A DNA stretch of 64,000 bases. Source: Melioribacter roseus P3M-2. GTDB lineage: Bacteria > Bacteroidota > Ignavibacteria > Ignavibacteriales > Melioribacteraceae. The notes beneath the pieces are model-generated. The model worked only from the letters and a program-made list of their open reading frames with translations, was not told where the DNA came from and did no database searches. This document shows, one piece after another, positions 43,406 to 51,473 of the stretch. The position numbers were made by a program, and so were the translations under genes. Position 1 is the first letter of the stretch. Every line of letters begins with the position of its first letter. Where the stretch lies: assembly GCF_000279145.1 (NCBI RefSeq), contig NC_018178.1:1426001-1490000 (forward strand), in the 5' to 3' direction.

Positions 43406-44100
43406 ACGAACAAAACATAACCGCATATCTTTTTGATTTTGGCGGCACGTTAGACATTAACGGAAAGCATTGGAGCGTTGAATTTTGGGAAGTATACGAA
43501 AGCCTCGGCGTGCCGGTTTCGTACGAAGAATTCAGGCAAGCTTATATCTTTGCCGAAGATCGCGCCGACCGCATAATTAATCAAGATTATTCTCTGTATA
43601 ATACGCTCGAGACGAAAATTACATTGCAGTTCGACTATTTGAAAAAAAACAACGCTGATATAGACGACAAAACCGTAGAAGTCATAACTAAAAGATGCTA
43701 TGCCGATATAATAAACAATATCCCCGAGACAAAAAGAATCTTGAAAAAGTTTAATTCGCTTTACAAAACAGCTCTGGTGTCAAATTACTACGGTAATCTC
43801 AAAACCGTATGCGAGGAATTAAATATCGATGAATATTTCGACGTGATCGTTGAGTCTTCAAAAATAAAGATATACAAGCCGGACCCCAGGATATTTGAAA
43901 TTGCTTTACAGAAACTCGGAATAGAGCCTAGAGAAGCGGCGGTTGTGGGAGATTCATACGACAGGGATATTGTTCCCGCCAAGCGGATTGGATGCGCGAC
44001 GATTTGGCTTAAAGGTAAGAGCTGGAAAGAACAAAATGAATCGACAGCCGCCGATTTTATTATTACATCAATAGAAGAACTGGACAAATTTCTGTCATAA
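43402..44100 (+). CDS. HAD-superfamily hydrolase of the inositol-lipid gene run
   Basis: Motif I is 'LFDFGGTLD' (Asp11, with Gly in place of the second Asp, as in several HAD-IA proteins). Motif II is 'TALVSN', the lysine is in 'KIKIYKPDPRIF', and motif IV is 'AVVGDSYDRDI'. The 232-residue protein is a phosphatase by family. A step such as phosphatidylinositol-phosphate or inositol-phosphate dephosphorylation would suit the run, because no IMPase-type gene is present. This assignment is from context only. Confidence 0.85.
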   Translation: MNEQNITAYLFDFGGTLDINGKHWSVEFWEVYESLGVPVSYEEFRQAYIFAEDRADRIINQDYSLYNTLETKITLQFDYLKKNNADIDDKTVEVITKRCYADIINNIPETKRILKKFNSLYKTALVSNYYGNLKTVCEELNIDEYFDVIVESSKIKIYKPDPRIFEIALQKLGIEPREAAVVGDSYDRDIVPAKRIGCATIWLKGKSWKEQNESTAADFIITSIEELDKFLS

Positions 44101-44129
44101 AATAACATGTTTAATTGGAGGAAATTTAT

Positions 44130-45467
44130 ATGAAACGAGAAATTGAAAATCCGAAAGGCAAACTCGGAATTCTAAGCGTTGGATTGAACGGAGCGGTAAC
44201 TACAACTTTTTTGGCGGGTACGCTCGCAATACGCAAAGGGGACAAAAAGCCAATCGGCTCTCTAACTCAGATGGGCACTATTCGCATCGGTAGAAGAATC
44301 GATAATAATTTCCCTTTAATTAAAGATTTTGTGCCCCTGGCAAATCTTAACGATCTTGTTTTTGGCGGATGGGATATAAGGAATGAAAACGTTTATGAGA
44401 GCGCTATTAGCGCAAACGTGCTTGAGAAGAACGATCTGGAAACGGTAAAAGATGAGATGAAGCGAATAAAACCAATGAAAGCGGTATTTGAAAAAAGGTT
44501 CGTAAAGAGACTGGACGGCGATTGGGTGAAAACCGGTTCCACAAAATACGAATTGATGGAGTCTCTACGAGAGGATATACGGAATTTTAAGAAAGAAAAT
44601 AAGTTAGACCGCGTAGTGGTTATCTGGTCGGCTAGCACCGAGATATTTATAAAAGAGAGCGAAGTGCACAGCAGTCTGAAATTATTTGAAGAAGGGATGA
44701 AAAATAATCACCCGGATATATCTCCGAGTATGTTGTATGCTTATGCCGCCTTAGCCGAAGGAGCTCCTTTTGTAATGGGCGCTCCAAATCTTTCCGTAGA
44801 AATTCCGGCGCTCGTGGAATTATCGTTAAAAAATCAAGTGCCGATTGCAGGCAAGGATTATAAAACAGGCCAAACGCTGGTCAAAACTGTTATAGCTCCC
44901 ATGTTAAAAGCCAGAATGCTCGGACTTCATGGTTGGTTTTCGACGAATATATTAGGAAACAGAGACGGAGAGGTGCTCGATGAACCGGATAATTTCAAGA
45001 CCAAAGAAGAAAGTAAACTCTCCGTAATTGATACTATCCTTCAGCCGGAACTCTATCCTGATTTATATAATAAATATTATCATAAAGTAAGAATAAATTA
45101 TTATCCGCCCCGAGGAGATAATAAAGAAGGTTGGGACAATATCGATATTTTTGGCTGGATGGGATATCCGATGCAATTGAAAATTAATTTCCTGTGCAGA
45201 GACTCTATACTGGCTGCGCCAATTGTATTGGACCTTGCTCTGTTTGCCGACCTTGCGCTACGCAGCGGTATGTATGGCATTCAAGAGTGGCTGTCGTTCT
45301 ACTTTAAAAGCCCTATCCATAGTAAAGAAAAAGTTCCTGAACACGACCTCTTTATTCAGTTGATGAAATTAAAGAATACTTTGCGAAAATTAATGGGAGT
45401 TAACCCAATTACACATCTGGATTCCAATGGCGTTGAAGAATCGGTAGAGGAGTATTACCCGGATTGA
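44130..45467 (+). CDS. ino1: myo-Inositol-1-phosphate synthase
   Basis: The 445-residue protein has the NAD-binding start 'GILSVGLNGAVTTTFLAG', 'NDLVFGGWDI', 'GAPFVMGAPN', 'IAGKDYKTGQTLVKT' and 'GWFSTNILGNRDGEVLDEP'. These correspond to the active-site blocks of Ino1/MIPS proteins (GWDI, GDDxKSGQT, NxLGNxDG). It turns glucose 6-phosphate into inositol 1-phosphate with internal NAD cycling. This is the key proof that the run deals with inositol. ATG 44130 has GGAGGA seven bases ahead; a TTG at 44115 is unlikely. Confidence 0.95.
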   Translation: MKREIENPKGKLGILSVGLNGAVTTTFLAGTLAIRKGDKKPIGSLTQMGTIRIGRRIDNNFPLIKDFVPLANLNDLVFGGWDIRNENVYESAISANVLEKNDLETVKDEMKRIKPMKAVFEKRFVKRLDGDWVKTGSTKYELMESLREDIRNFKKENKLDRVVVIWSASTEIFIKESEVHSSLKLFEEGMKNNHPDISPSMLYAYAALAEGAPFVMGAPNLSVEIPALVELSLKNQVPIAGKDYKTGQTLVKTVIAPMLKARMLGLHGWFSTNILGNRDGEVLDEPDNFKTKEESKLSVIDTILQPELYPDLYNKYYHKVRINYYPPRGDNKEGWDNIDIFGWMGYPMQLKINFLCRDSILAAPIVLDLALFADLALRSGMYGIQEWLSFYFKSPIHSKEKVPEHDLFIQLMKLKNTLRKLMGVNPITHLDSNGVEESVEEYYPD

Positions 45468-45513
45468 AGCGAATTGCAACCGCGAATTATTATCTGAAAA
45501 GGAGAGCTAATAT

Positions 45514-46191
45514 ATGCATAGTGTTGAGACAATTAAATTGCTGGAATCATTTCGATTTGGAGTCAGAGAAGCGCTGCTGAGCCTTTCGGCGACGGCGGCT
45601 CTCTCGCTATTCGTTGCGTGGGTCTATCATATTACCCACAGAAAGAAAAAGTACAGTAAGGAATTTCTGCAAACTCTTGTATTTATCAGCGCGGTAGTGG
45701 CTTCGGTTATGCTTGTTATCGGCAACAACCTCGCCGGAGCGTTCGGCCTTATAGGAGCGGTGTCGATTATTCGATTCCGCACAAAAGTTAAAAATCCTCA
45801 GGATACCGCTTATATCTTTTTCGTGATGGCTATCGGAGTAGCGTGCGGATTTAAGTATTATTATGTCGCGCTTGTCTCGACCGTCTTTATCGGAACAATG
45901 CTGATAATCTTTTCCAAGCTCAATTTTACAGAAGAAGAGGTTTCCCGAAAATCTCACATACTCAGGATCCTAGTAAACGACATAAACGAAGGCAAAGCTG
46001 CAATTGAAAAACTGCTGGACGCCGAAGTCGAATGGTGGGATATCTACCAGCTAAAGACCGACAAGAACGATAAACTAGTTGTCGACTATATAGTCAATTT
46101 GAAAAAAAATACTCCCGTAAAAGTATTTCTCGATTTTGTGTTCAATAAAGCCGAAAGCTTTTTCACAGTTCTGGAATTTAAAGATGCGTAG
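45514..46191 (+). CDS. DUF4956 membrane protein
   Basis: The 225-residue protein has about four membrane helices, then a cytoplasmic domain of about 85 residues. The segment 'NNLAGAFGLIGAVSIIRFRTKVKNPQDTAYIFF' (key part 'AFGLIGAVSIIRFRT') is the DUF4956 signature. The family often neighbours CotH and VTC-domain polyphosphate genes; here CotH is present but no VTC gene. The function is unknown. It has a GGAGAG site and follows the synthase by 46 bp. Confidence 0.85.
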   Translation: MHSVETIKLLESFRFGVREALLSLSATAALSLFVAWVYHITHRKKKYSKEFLQTLVFISAVVASVMLVIGNNLAGAFGLIGAVSIIRFRTKVKNPQDTAYIFFVMAIGVACGFKYYYVALVSTVFIGTMLIIFSKLNFTEEEVSRKSHILRILVNDINEGKAAIEKLLDAEVEWWDIYQLKTDKNDKLVVDYIVNLKKNTPVKVFLDFVFNKAESFFTVLEFKDA

Positions 46192-47170
46192 ATTATTATT
46201 GATTTTTTTGACAATCCAACTTTTACCCGTTCTTCTTTATTCTCAAAAGAAAGTAAGCTACGACGGTTATTTCGAAATAGGCGGCAAAGCCGAGTATAAC
46301 GGAATTTATATAGAGAGCTATTACAAAGCCAAAATGGAATTCGAATATAAAATCAATAAATACACCGAAGTCGAAATCGATATAAGAGGAAATTCCGAAG
46401 AGAGGGAACTTATTCTTTATGAAGCGTCGGCAGAGTTCGAATTGTCGGACAATCTCGAACTTGAAGTCGGCGATTTAAAGAAAAGGTTCGGTTACGAAGA
46501 ATGGACTGCGAGAGAAAAACTGCCCACGATAAGACGAAGTATTGTTAACAGGTATTTAGAACCGCTCGGATACGTTAACCGGGAACCCGGAGTTCAGGTT
46601 GAATGGGAACGCGAGGGTTATTTGCTGACCGGCGGCGTGCATTATAACGAGTCGCATTCGGTAAGTTATATTATTAAAGCCGTAAAACGTTCGATCTCTT
46701 CTTTAGACGGCGTTTTTGCAAATCTTCAAATAATACGCACGCGCGATACGGAAATACCGAACGCCACGGCTTTCAATGCAGGCGTATTCGATACGGTTGC
46801 GGGTTTTGCTTCCGTTTTGGAATTCTACTACGGACTCGATCCCGTCGAATCGCACTACAGCGCGCTCGAAGGCGGAGATAACGACGTTTACCTTGGAGCG
46901 GTCAGATTTATTACGTCTAAAATATTCCTGTTTGAAAACAAAATTATCTGCGGTTTCGAACCCGTCCTTTCGGGAGCCGTACTGGTAAATAATATGGATT
47001 ATACCGACGTCAACAAGCTTCAGCTTATGTTAGGATTCAACTTTTATTTCAACGACAATGCGCGATTAATGATTAACGGCGACCTGGTGGCAAGTAATCG
47101 TCCCTTTAGCAAATCGAAAAGATCGTTAACCGACAGCAGCGCTCTAATTCAGCTGCAGGTAAGATGGTAA
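46184..47170 (+). CDS. Outer-membrane beta-barrel protein, porin-like
   Basis: A signal peptide ending 'PVLLYSQ' leads a protein of 328 residues made of alternating strands ('GYFEIGGKAEYNGIYIES', 'LELEVGDLKKRFGYEEW', 'ALIQLQVRW'). The 'VGDLKKRFGYEEW' type of strand occurs in phosphate-selective porin-like and related barrels. The aromatic C-terminus (Trp) supports outer-membrane insertion. ATG 46184 overlaps the DUF4956 stop by 8 bp, and the stop overlaps the CotH start by 7 bp. The three genes are thus coupled. Confidence 0.72.
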   Translation: MRRLLLIFLTIQLLPVLLYSQKKVSYDGYFEIGGKAEYNGIYIESYYKAKMEFEYKINKYTEVEIDIRGNSEERELILYEASAEFELSDNLELEVGDLKKRFGYEEWTAREKLPTIRRSIVNRYLEPLGYVNREPGVQVEWEREGYLLTGGVHYNESHSVSYIIKAVKRSISSLDGVFANLQIIRTRDTEIPNATAFNAGVFDTVAGFASVLEFYYGLDPVESHYSALEGGDNDVYLGAVRFITSKIFLFENKIICGFEPVLSGAVLVNNMDYTDVNKLQLMLGFNFYFNDNARLMINGDLVASNRPFSKSKRSLTDSSALIQLQVRW

Positions 47171-48300
47171 AGAAAACGATAAAATATCCGGGTCTTCTTT
47201 TTCTGGTGTTACTGATTGTTTCCTGCGACTTTATTGCCGACCCTCCCGCAGTAGAAAATTATAATCTTCCGGTCTACAGTATTGAAATATCGGAAGAGAA
47301 TTACGGGCTTCTGAAAAAGAACGCGTATTCGAATCTTAAAGTATCCGCGCGCCTGAACATTAACGGCGAGGAACATAAAATTAAAATAAGGCATCAGGGA
47401 TTCAGTTCGCGCGGCAATTTTAAAAAGAACTTCCGTATTATTTACGAAGAGGGAAGCGATCCGTTTTTCGAAGGTTCGGAAGTCATATTGAATTCTCAGG
47501 CGATCGATCCTTCTATGTTGAAATCATTTCTCGCAATAGAAATTTTTAAACGTACCGACCTCATAACTTTTGAGGTTCAACCCGTAGCCTTTTACATTAA
47601 TGACGCTTACGAAGGGCTCTATTATTTAATCGAGCCGATTGACGAGGATTTTTTTGTCAGAAGGAATATTAAGACGTCGGAATTATATAAAGCCTACAAC
47701 GGATTTGCATTTTTTAATTATAAAGATTTGCCCGACGTACGGAAAGGCTACGAAAAAAAATTTCCCGAAGACGAAAATTATCATACGCTCGAAAAACTTA
47801 TTGCGGCAACGAGCTACGACGGACCCGATTTCCCCGAAAAGCTCGAAAAAATATTCGACGTGGATAAATTTTTGCAATACTGGGCTGTAACCGTTCTTAT
47901 ATGTAATTGGGACGGGATAATTCATAATTTCTGTTTGAGACGGGATGCGTTTTCGAATAAATTCGAGATTGTGCCGTGGGACCTCGACAGAACGTTCGTT
48001 TGGGACGATTACAGAACCGCTTTCCCGGGAGATAATTATCTTGTTCGTAAGCTTATGAATTATCCGAAATACAGAAAAATCTATAAAGCTCGCTTCGAAC
48101 GATTGCTCGAAGAAGTATTCAACGCTTCGGTTTTATTTCCCAAAATCGATTCGATGAAGACCGTCATAAGGGAGGCTTATAATAACGACAGATGGCTTAA
48201 TGCAAATGGTTATGACATCGACCGGGAATCTGAAAACATAAAAATGTTTATCGAGAAAAGAATCGGCTACATTAAAAATCAACTCGAAAATTTCAACTGA
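47164..48300 (+). CDS. CotH kinase family lipoprotein
   Basis: A lipoprotein signal ('LLVLLIVSC', written here from 'FLVLLIVSCDF') is followed by the CotH domain. The domain has 'IRHQGFSSRGNFKKNFRI', 'YYLIEPIDEDFF' and the active-site block 'EIVPWDLDRTFVWDD', which matches the WDxDxTFG-type motif of CotH kinases. CotH is an atypical protein kinase in spores of Bacillus. In other bacteria the role is not settled; several sit with DUF4956 genes. It ends the gene run, 43 bp before a HAD gene. Confidence 0.88.
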   Translation: MVKKTIKYPGLLFLVLLIVSCDFIADPPAVENYNLPVYSIEISEENYGLLKKNAYSNLKVSARLNINGEEHKIKIRHQGFSSRGNFKKNFRIIYEEGSDPFFEGSEVILNSQAIDPSMLKSFLAIEIFKRTDLITFEVQPVAFYINDAYEGLYYLIEPIDEDFFVRRNIKTSELYKAYNGFAFFNYKDLPDVRKGYEKKFPEDENYHTLEKLIAATSYDGPDFPEKLEKIFDVDKFLQYWAVTVLICNWDGIIHNFCLRRDAFSNKFEIVPWDLDRTFVWDDYRTAFPGDNYLVRKLMNYPKYRKIYKARFERLLEEVFNASVLFPKIDSMKTVIREAYNNDRWLNANGYDIDRESENIKMFIEKRIGYIKNQLENFN

Positions 48301-48343
48301 GCGGGGAATAACATATCTTTACAAAAATATTTCGGGGATTTAT

Positions 48344-48964
48344 ATGAGTTATTCGGTTATTGTTTTCGATCTGGGCAACGTTCTTATTCCGTTTGATTAT
48401 AATAAAGCAATTGAAAGAATCAATAAAATTGAAGACGGACTTGGAAATAAATTTGCGCGGCTTTATGCGAGCAATTACGAATTTCACAGAGACTTTGAAC
48501 GGGGAAAGATCAGCCGAGAAAAGTTTCTGGATAAGATGTGCGAATGGCTCGAAGGCAAAGTCGACAGCGAAGAATTCTGCGGAATCTTTTCGGACATTTT
48601 TACTACAAACGACGACGTCATAAAATTGCTGCCCGTATTGAAAAAAAATTACAAACTTGTTCTTCTTTCCAACACCAATGAGATTCACGAAGAATACGGA
48701 TATTCGCATTACGAATTCCTGAAATATTTCGACAAACTTTTTCTTTCGCATAAAGTCGGCGCCGTTAAACCGGAAGAAAAAATTTACCGCGCGGTCGAGT
48801 CTTTTACCGGAGTTCCTTCTTCAGAACACCTTTTTATCGACGATATTCAGGAATATGCGGACGGAGCCAAACGATGCGGCTGGGATGCGGTCAGATATAC
48901 CGATTACAACTCGTTAATTGACGAATTGAAAGCAAGGAATATTAACCTCGACGGGCTATTCTGA
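48344..48964 (+). CDS. HAD-superfamily hydrolase (YihX-like)
   Basis: Motif I 'IVFDLGNVLIPFD', motif II 'LVLLSNTNEIH', the lysine in 'VGAVKPEEKIY' and motif IV 'LFIDDIQEYADGA' are all present in 206 residues. The 'DLGNVL' form is like that of YihX-type sugar-phosphate phosphatases. It ends 9 bp inside the convergent ArsC-like gene. It could be the last gene of the large run before it, but the 43-bp gap leaves this open. Confidence 0.88.
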   Translation: MSYSVIVFDLGNVLIPFDYNKAIERINKIEDGLGNKFARLYASNYEFHRDFERGKISREKFLDKMCEWLEGKVDSEEFCGIFSDIFTTNDDVIKLLPVLKKNYKLVLLSNTNEIHEEYGYSHYEFLKYFDKLFLSHKVGAVKPEEKIYRAVESFTGVPSSEHLFIDDIQEYADGAKRCGWDAVRYTDYNSLIDELKARNINLDGLF

Positions 48965-49294
48965 AATCCATTTTTTCCAGATATCGGGTTGATATCCGAG
49001 GGTTACGTCGTTTCCGTTCCGGACTATCGGCGTTTTTAACAGCAACGGATCGTTGAGCAGCTCTTCTTCTATATCGTAAACCATATATTCGAGATTTCTC
49101 TTTTTGTATTGTTTGCCTTCTTTGTCGAGCAAATCGTCGAGACTGATTTTTCTTATAATATTATCGAGTTCGCCTTTTGTCAAACCTTTTTCGGTAAGGT
49201 CTTTGAAATGGAATTTAATTCCTCTTTCCTTAAAAAAACGTTCCGCTTTTTTTGTGTCGTTGCATTTTTTCGTTCCGATAATTTGTATGTTCAT
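48956..49294 (-). CDS. ArsC/Spx-family thioredoxin-fold protein
   Basis: The 112-residue protein has the ArsC-family start 'IQIIGTKKCNDTKKAERFF' with Cys11 and one cysteine only, as in YffB/Spx-like members. 'LLLKTPIVRNGNDVTLGYQP' holds the conserved Thr-Pro-Ile-Val and Arg. Family members may be arsenate reductases, but many act in redox or glutathione-linked reactions. No ars genes stand nearby, so arsenate use is not supported. Confidence 0.85.
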   Translation of the reverse strand: MNIQIIGTKKCNDTKKAERFFKERGIKFHFKDLTEKGLTKGELDNIIRKISLDDLLDKEGKQYKKRNLEYMVYDIEEELLNDPLLLKTPIVRNGNDVTLGYQPDIWKKWISE

Positions 49295-49382
49295 CTTGAT
49301 TCTCCCATAGAAGACTTTTTGTTTGCCATTTTACAAAATGATATTTTAGCGACACTGAAAATTAATTAATGACGGAGTAGTC

Positions 49383-51419
49383 ATGAATCTTAAAAATTTT
49401 TTTCTAATTAGTATTATAGGAATTTCGCTTATGAATTGCACTACCGAAAAGAAAGACGATTTCAAATATGTTGCGGAGCAATTTGCCGATCTTAGAATTC
49501 AAAGATATAAAATCGACAATTTCGACAAACTTACTCTAAATCAGAAAAAATTAGTTTACTATCTCTATCAGGCTGCATTGGCAGGCAGAGATATAATTTG
49601 GGACCAAAATTATAAACATAATCTTTATATAAGAAGAACTCTCGAGGGAATCGTCAAAACATATAACGGCGACAGAAACGACCCTCAGTTTGCAAAATTT
49701 ATGGAATATACAAAACGAGTCTGGTTTTCAAACGGTATTCATCATCATTATTCCAATAAAAAATTCCAGCCGGAATTTTCAAAAGAATATTTTGCAAAAC
49801 TTGTAAAGGGTTCGGACGAATGGGAACTACCTCTGCAAAATAACGAAACCCCGGACGATCTTATTAACAAACTGACTCCCATTTTATTTGATCCAAAAGT
49901 AGATCCGGTAAAGGTAAATCAGGACCCGAACGCCGACCTGATTAAAACATCGGCGGTAAATTTTTACGAAGGGGTAACGCAAAAAGAAGCCGAAGACTTT
50001 TATAACAGTCTTGCCGACCCGAAAGATACCAGACCGGTATCGTACGGACTGAATTCCAAACTCGTTAAAGAAAACGGCAAGATATTCGAACGCACCTGGC
50101 GGTATAAAGGAATGTACCATCTGGCAATCGACAAAATTACTTATTGGCTCGAAAAAGCGATGGCGGTGGCGGAAAACGAACAGCAGAAAAAAGCTCTCGA
50201 TTTGTTGGTTAAATATTATGTGACCGGCAATCTAAAACTGTGGGATCAATATAATATCGAGTGGATCAAGGATACAAATTCCGTCGTCGACGTTATCAAC
50301 GGATTCATCGAAACTTATAACGATCCGCTCGGATATAAAGCAAATTTCGAATCCGTCGTTTCTTTCAAAGATTTCGAAGCCACCAAAAGAATTAAAGCCA
50401 TTAGCGACAACGCTCAATGGTTCGAAGACAATTCGCCCATAATGCCCGAACATAAAAAGAAAAACGTAAAAGGAATTTCGGCTAAAGTTATAACCGTGGT
50501 TGTTGAATCGGGCGACGCTTCGCCTTCTACGCCGATCGGCATAAATCTTCCCAATGCAAACTGGATAAGAAAAGAATACGGATCTAAATCGGTCAACCTC
50601 GGAAATATTGTCCATTCATACAACAAAGCTTCGGAAAGCAGCGGATTGATTGAAGAATTCGCTTATTCGCAGGAAGAAATTGAACGCGCAAAAAAATACG
50701 GGGCGCTTGCAAGCGACCTCCATACAGATATGCACGAAGTAATCGGTCACGCTTCAGGACAGTTGAATCCGGGCGTCGGTCAGCCGAATGAAACTCTCAA
50801 GAATTACGCTTCGGTTCTGGAAGAAGCGCGCGCCGACCTGGTGGCTCTCTATTTCATTATGGACCCCAAACTTGTCGAAATTGGAGTTATGCCTTCTCTC
50901 GACGCCGGTAAAGCCGAATACGACGCTTATATCAGAAACGGATTGATGACTCAGCTTGCCCGCATTGAATTGGGAGACGATATCGAACAGGCGCACATGA
51001 GAAACAGACAGCTCGTTTCAAAGTGGGTTTATGAAAAAGGTATGAACGACAATGTAATCGAAAAGAAAGTTAAAGATGGAAAAACTTATTTTGTAATTAA
51101 CGATTATCGGAAATTACGCGCTTTGTTTGGCGAACTTCTCAGGGAAATTCAAAGAATTAAATCGGAAGGCGACTACGAAGCGGGTAAAAATCTGGTGGAA
51201 AACTACGGCGTTAAAGTCGATAGGGCGCTCCATGCGGAAGTTCTCGAACGATATAAAAAACTTAATATCGCTCCGTATGCCGGCTTTATAAATCCCGTCC
51301 TTGTCCCGGTTATGAACGGCGACGAAATTATCGACGTGAAAATTGAATATCCCGAAGACTTTACAGAACAGATGCTCTATTACGCAAAAGAATATTCGTT
51401 TTTGCCGACATATAATTAA
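49383..51419 (+). CDS. M49 family dipeptidyl peptidase III-like metallopeptidase
   Basis: The zinc motif HExxGH appears as 'MHEVIGHASG' (His451, Glu452, His456), and the third ligand lies in 'LEEARADLVALYF' (Glu480/481). These are the M49 marks; HELLGH is usual and HEVIGH is a mild variant. The N-terminus 'LISIIGISLMNCTTEKKDD' looks like a lipoprotein signal with an unusual Asn before Cys. DPP III removes dipeptides from short peptides. At 678 residues the length fits bacterial members. It is a single gene with its own terminator. Confidence 0.9.
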   Translation: MNLKNFFLISIIGISLMNCTTEKKDDFKYVAEQFADLRIQRYKIDNFDKLTLNQKKLVYYLYQAALAGRDIIWDQNYKHNLYIRRTLEGIVKTYNGDRNDPQFAKFMEYTKRVWFSNGIHHHYSNKKFQPEFSKEYFAKLVKGSDEWELPLQNNETPDDLINKLTPILFDPKVDPVKVNQDPNADLIKTSAVNFYEGVTQKEAEDFYNSLADPKDTRPVSYGLNSKLVKENGKIFERTWRYKGMYHLAIDKITYWLEKAMAVAENEQQKKALDLLVKYYVTGNLKLWDQYNIEWIKDTNSVVDVINGFIETYNDPLGYKANFESVVSFKDFEATKRIKAISDNAQWFEDNSPIMPEHKKKNVKGISAKVITVVVESGDASPSTPIGINLPNANWIRKEYGSKSVNLGNIVHSYNKASESSGLIEEFAYSQEEIERAKKYGALASDLHTDMHEVIGHASGQLNPGVGQPNETLKNYASVLEEARADLVALYFIMDPKLVEIGVMPSLDAGKAEYDAYIRNGLMTQLARIELGDDIEQAHMRNRQLVSKWVYEKGMNDNVIEKKVKDGKTYFVINDYRKLRALFGELLREIQRIKSEGDYEAGKNLVENYGVKVDRALHAEVLERYKKLNIAPYAGFINPVLVPVMNGDEIIDVKIEYPEDFTEQMLYYAKEYSFLPTYN

Positions 51420-51429
51420 TCTTATAAAA

Positions 51430-51464
51430 AAAGAGAGGGAGATGATTGATATCTCCCCCTCTTT
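51430..51464. terminator. Terminator between convergent M49 and VIT/vWA genes
   Basis: A 14-bp stem (AAAGAGAGGGAGAT / ATCTCCCCCTCTTT, one mismatch) has a 7-base loop and A-rich and T-rich flanks. It serves both strands. Confidence 0.8.
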
Positions 51465-51473
51465 GCCCTCGGA

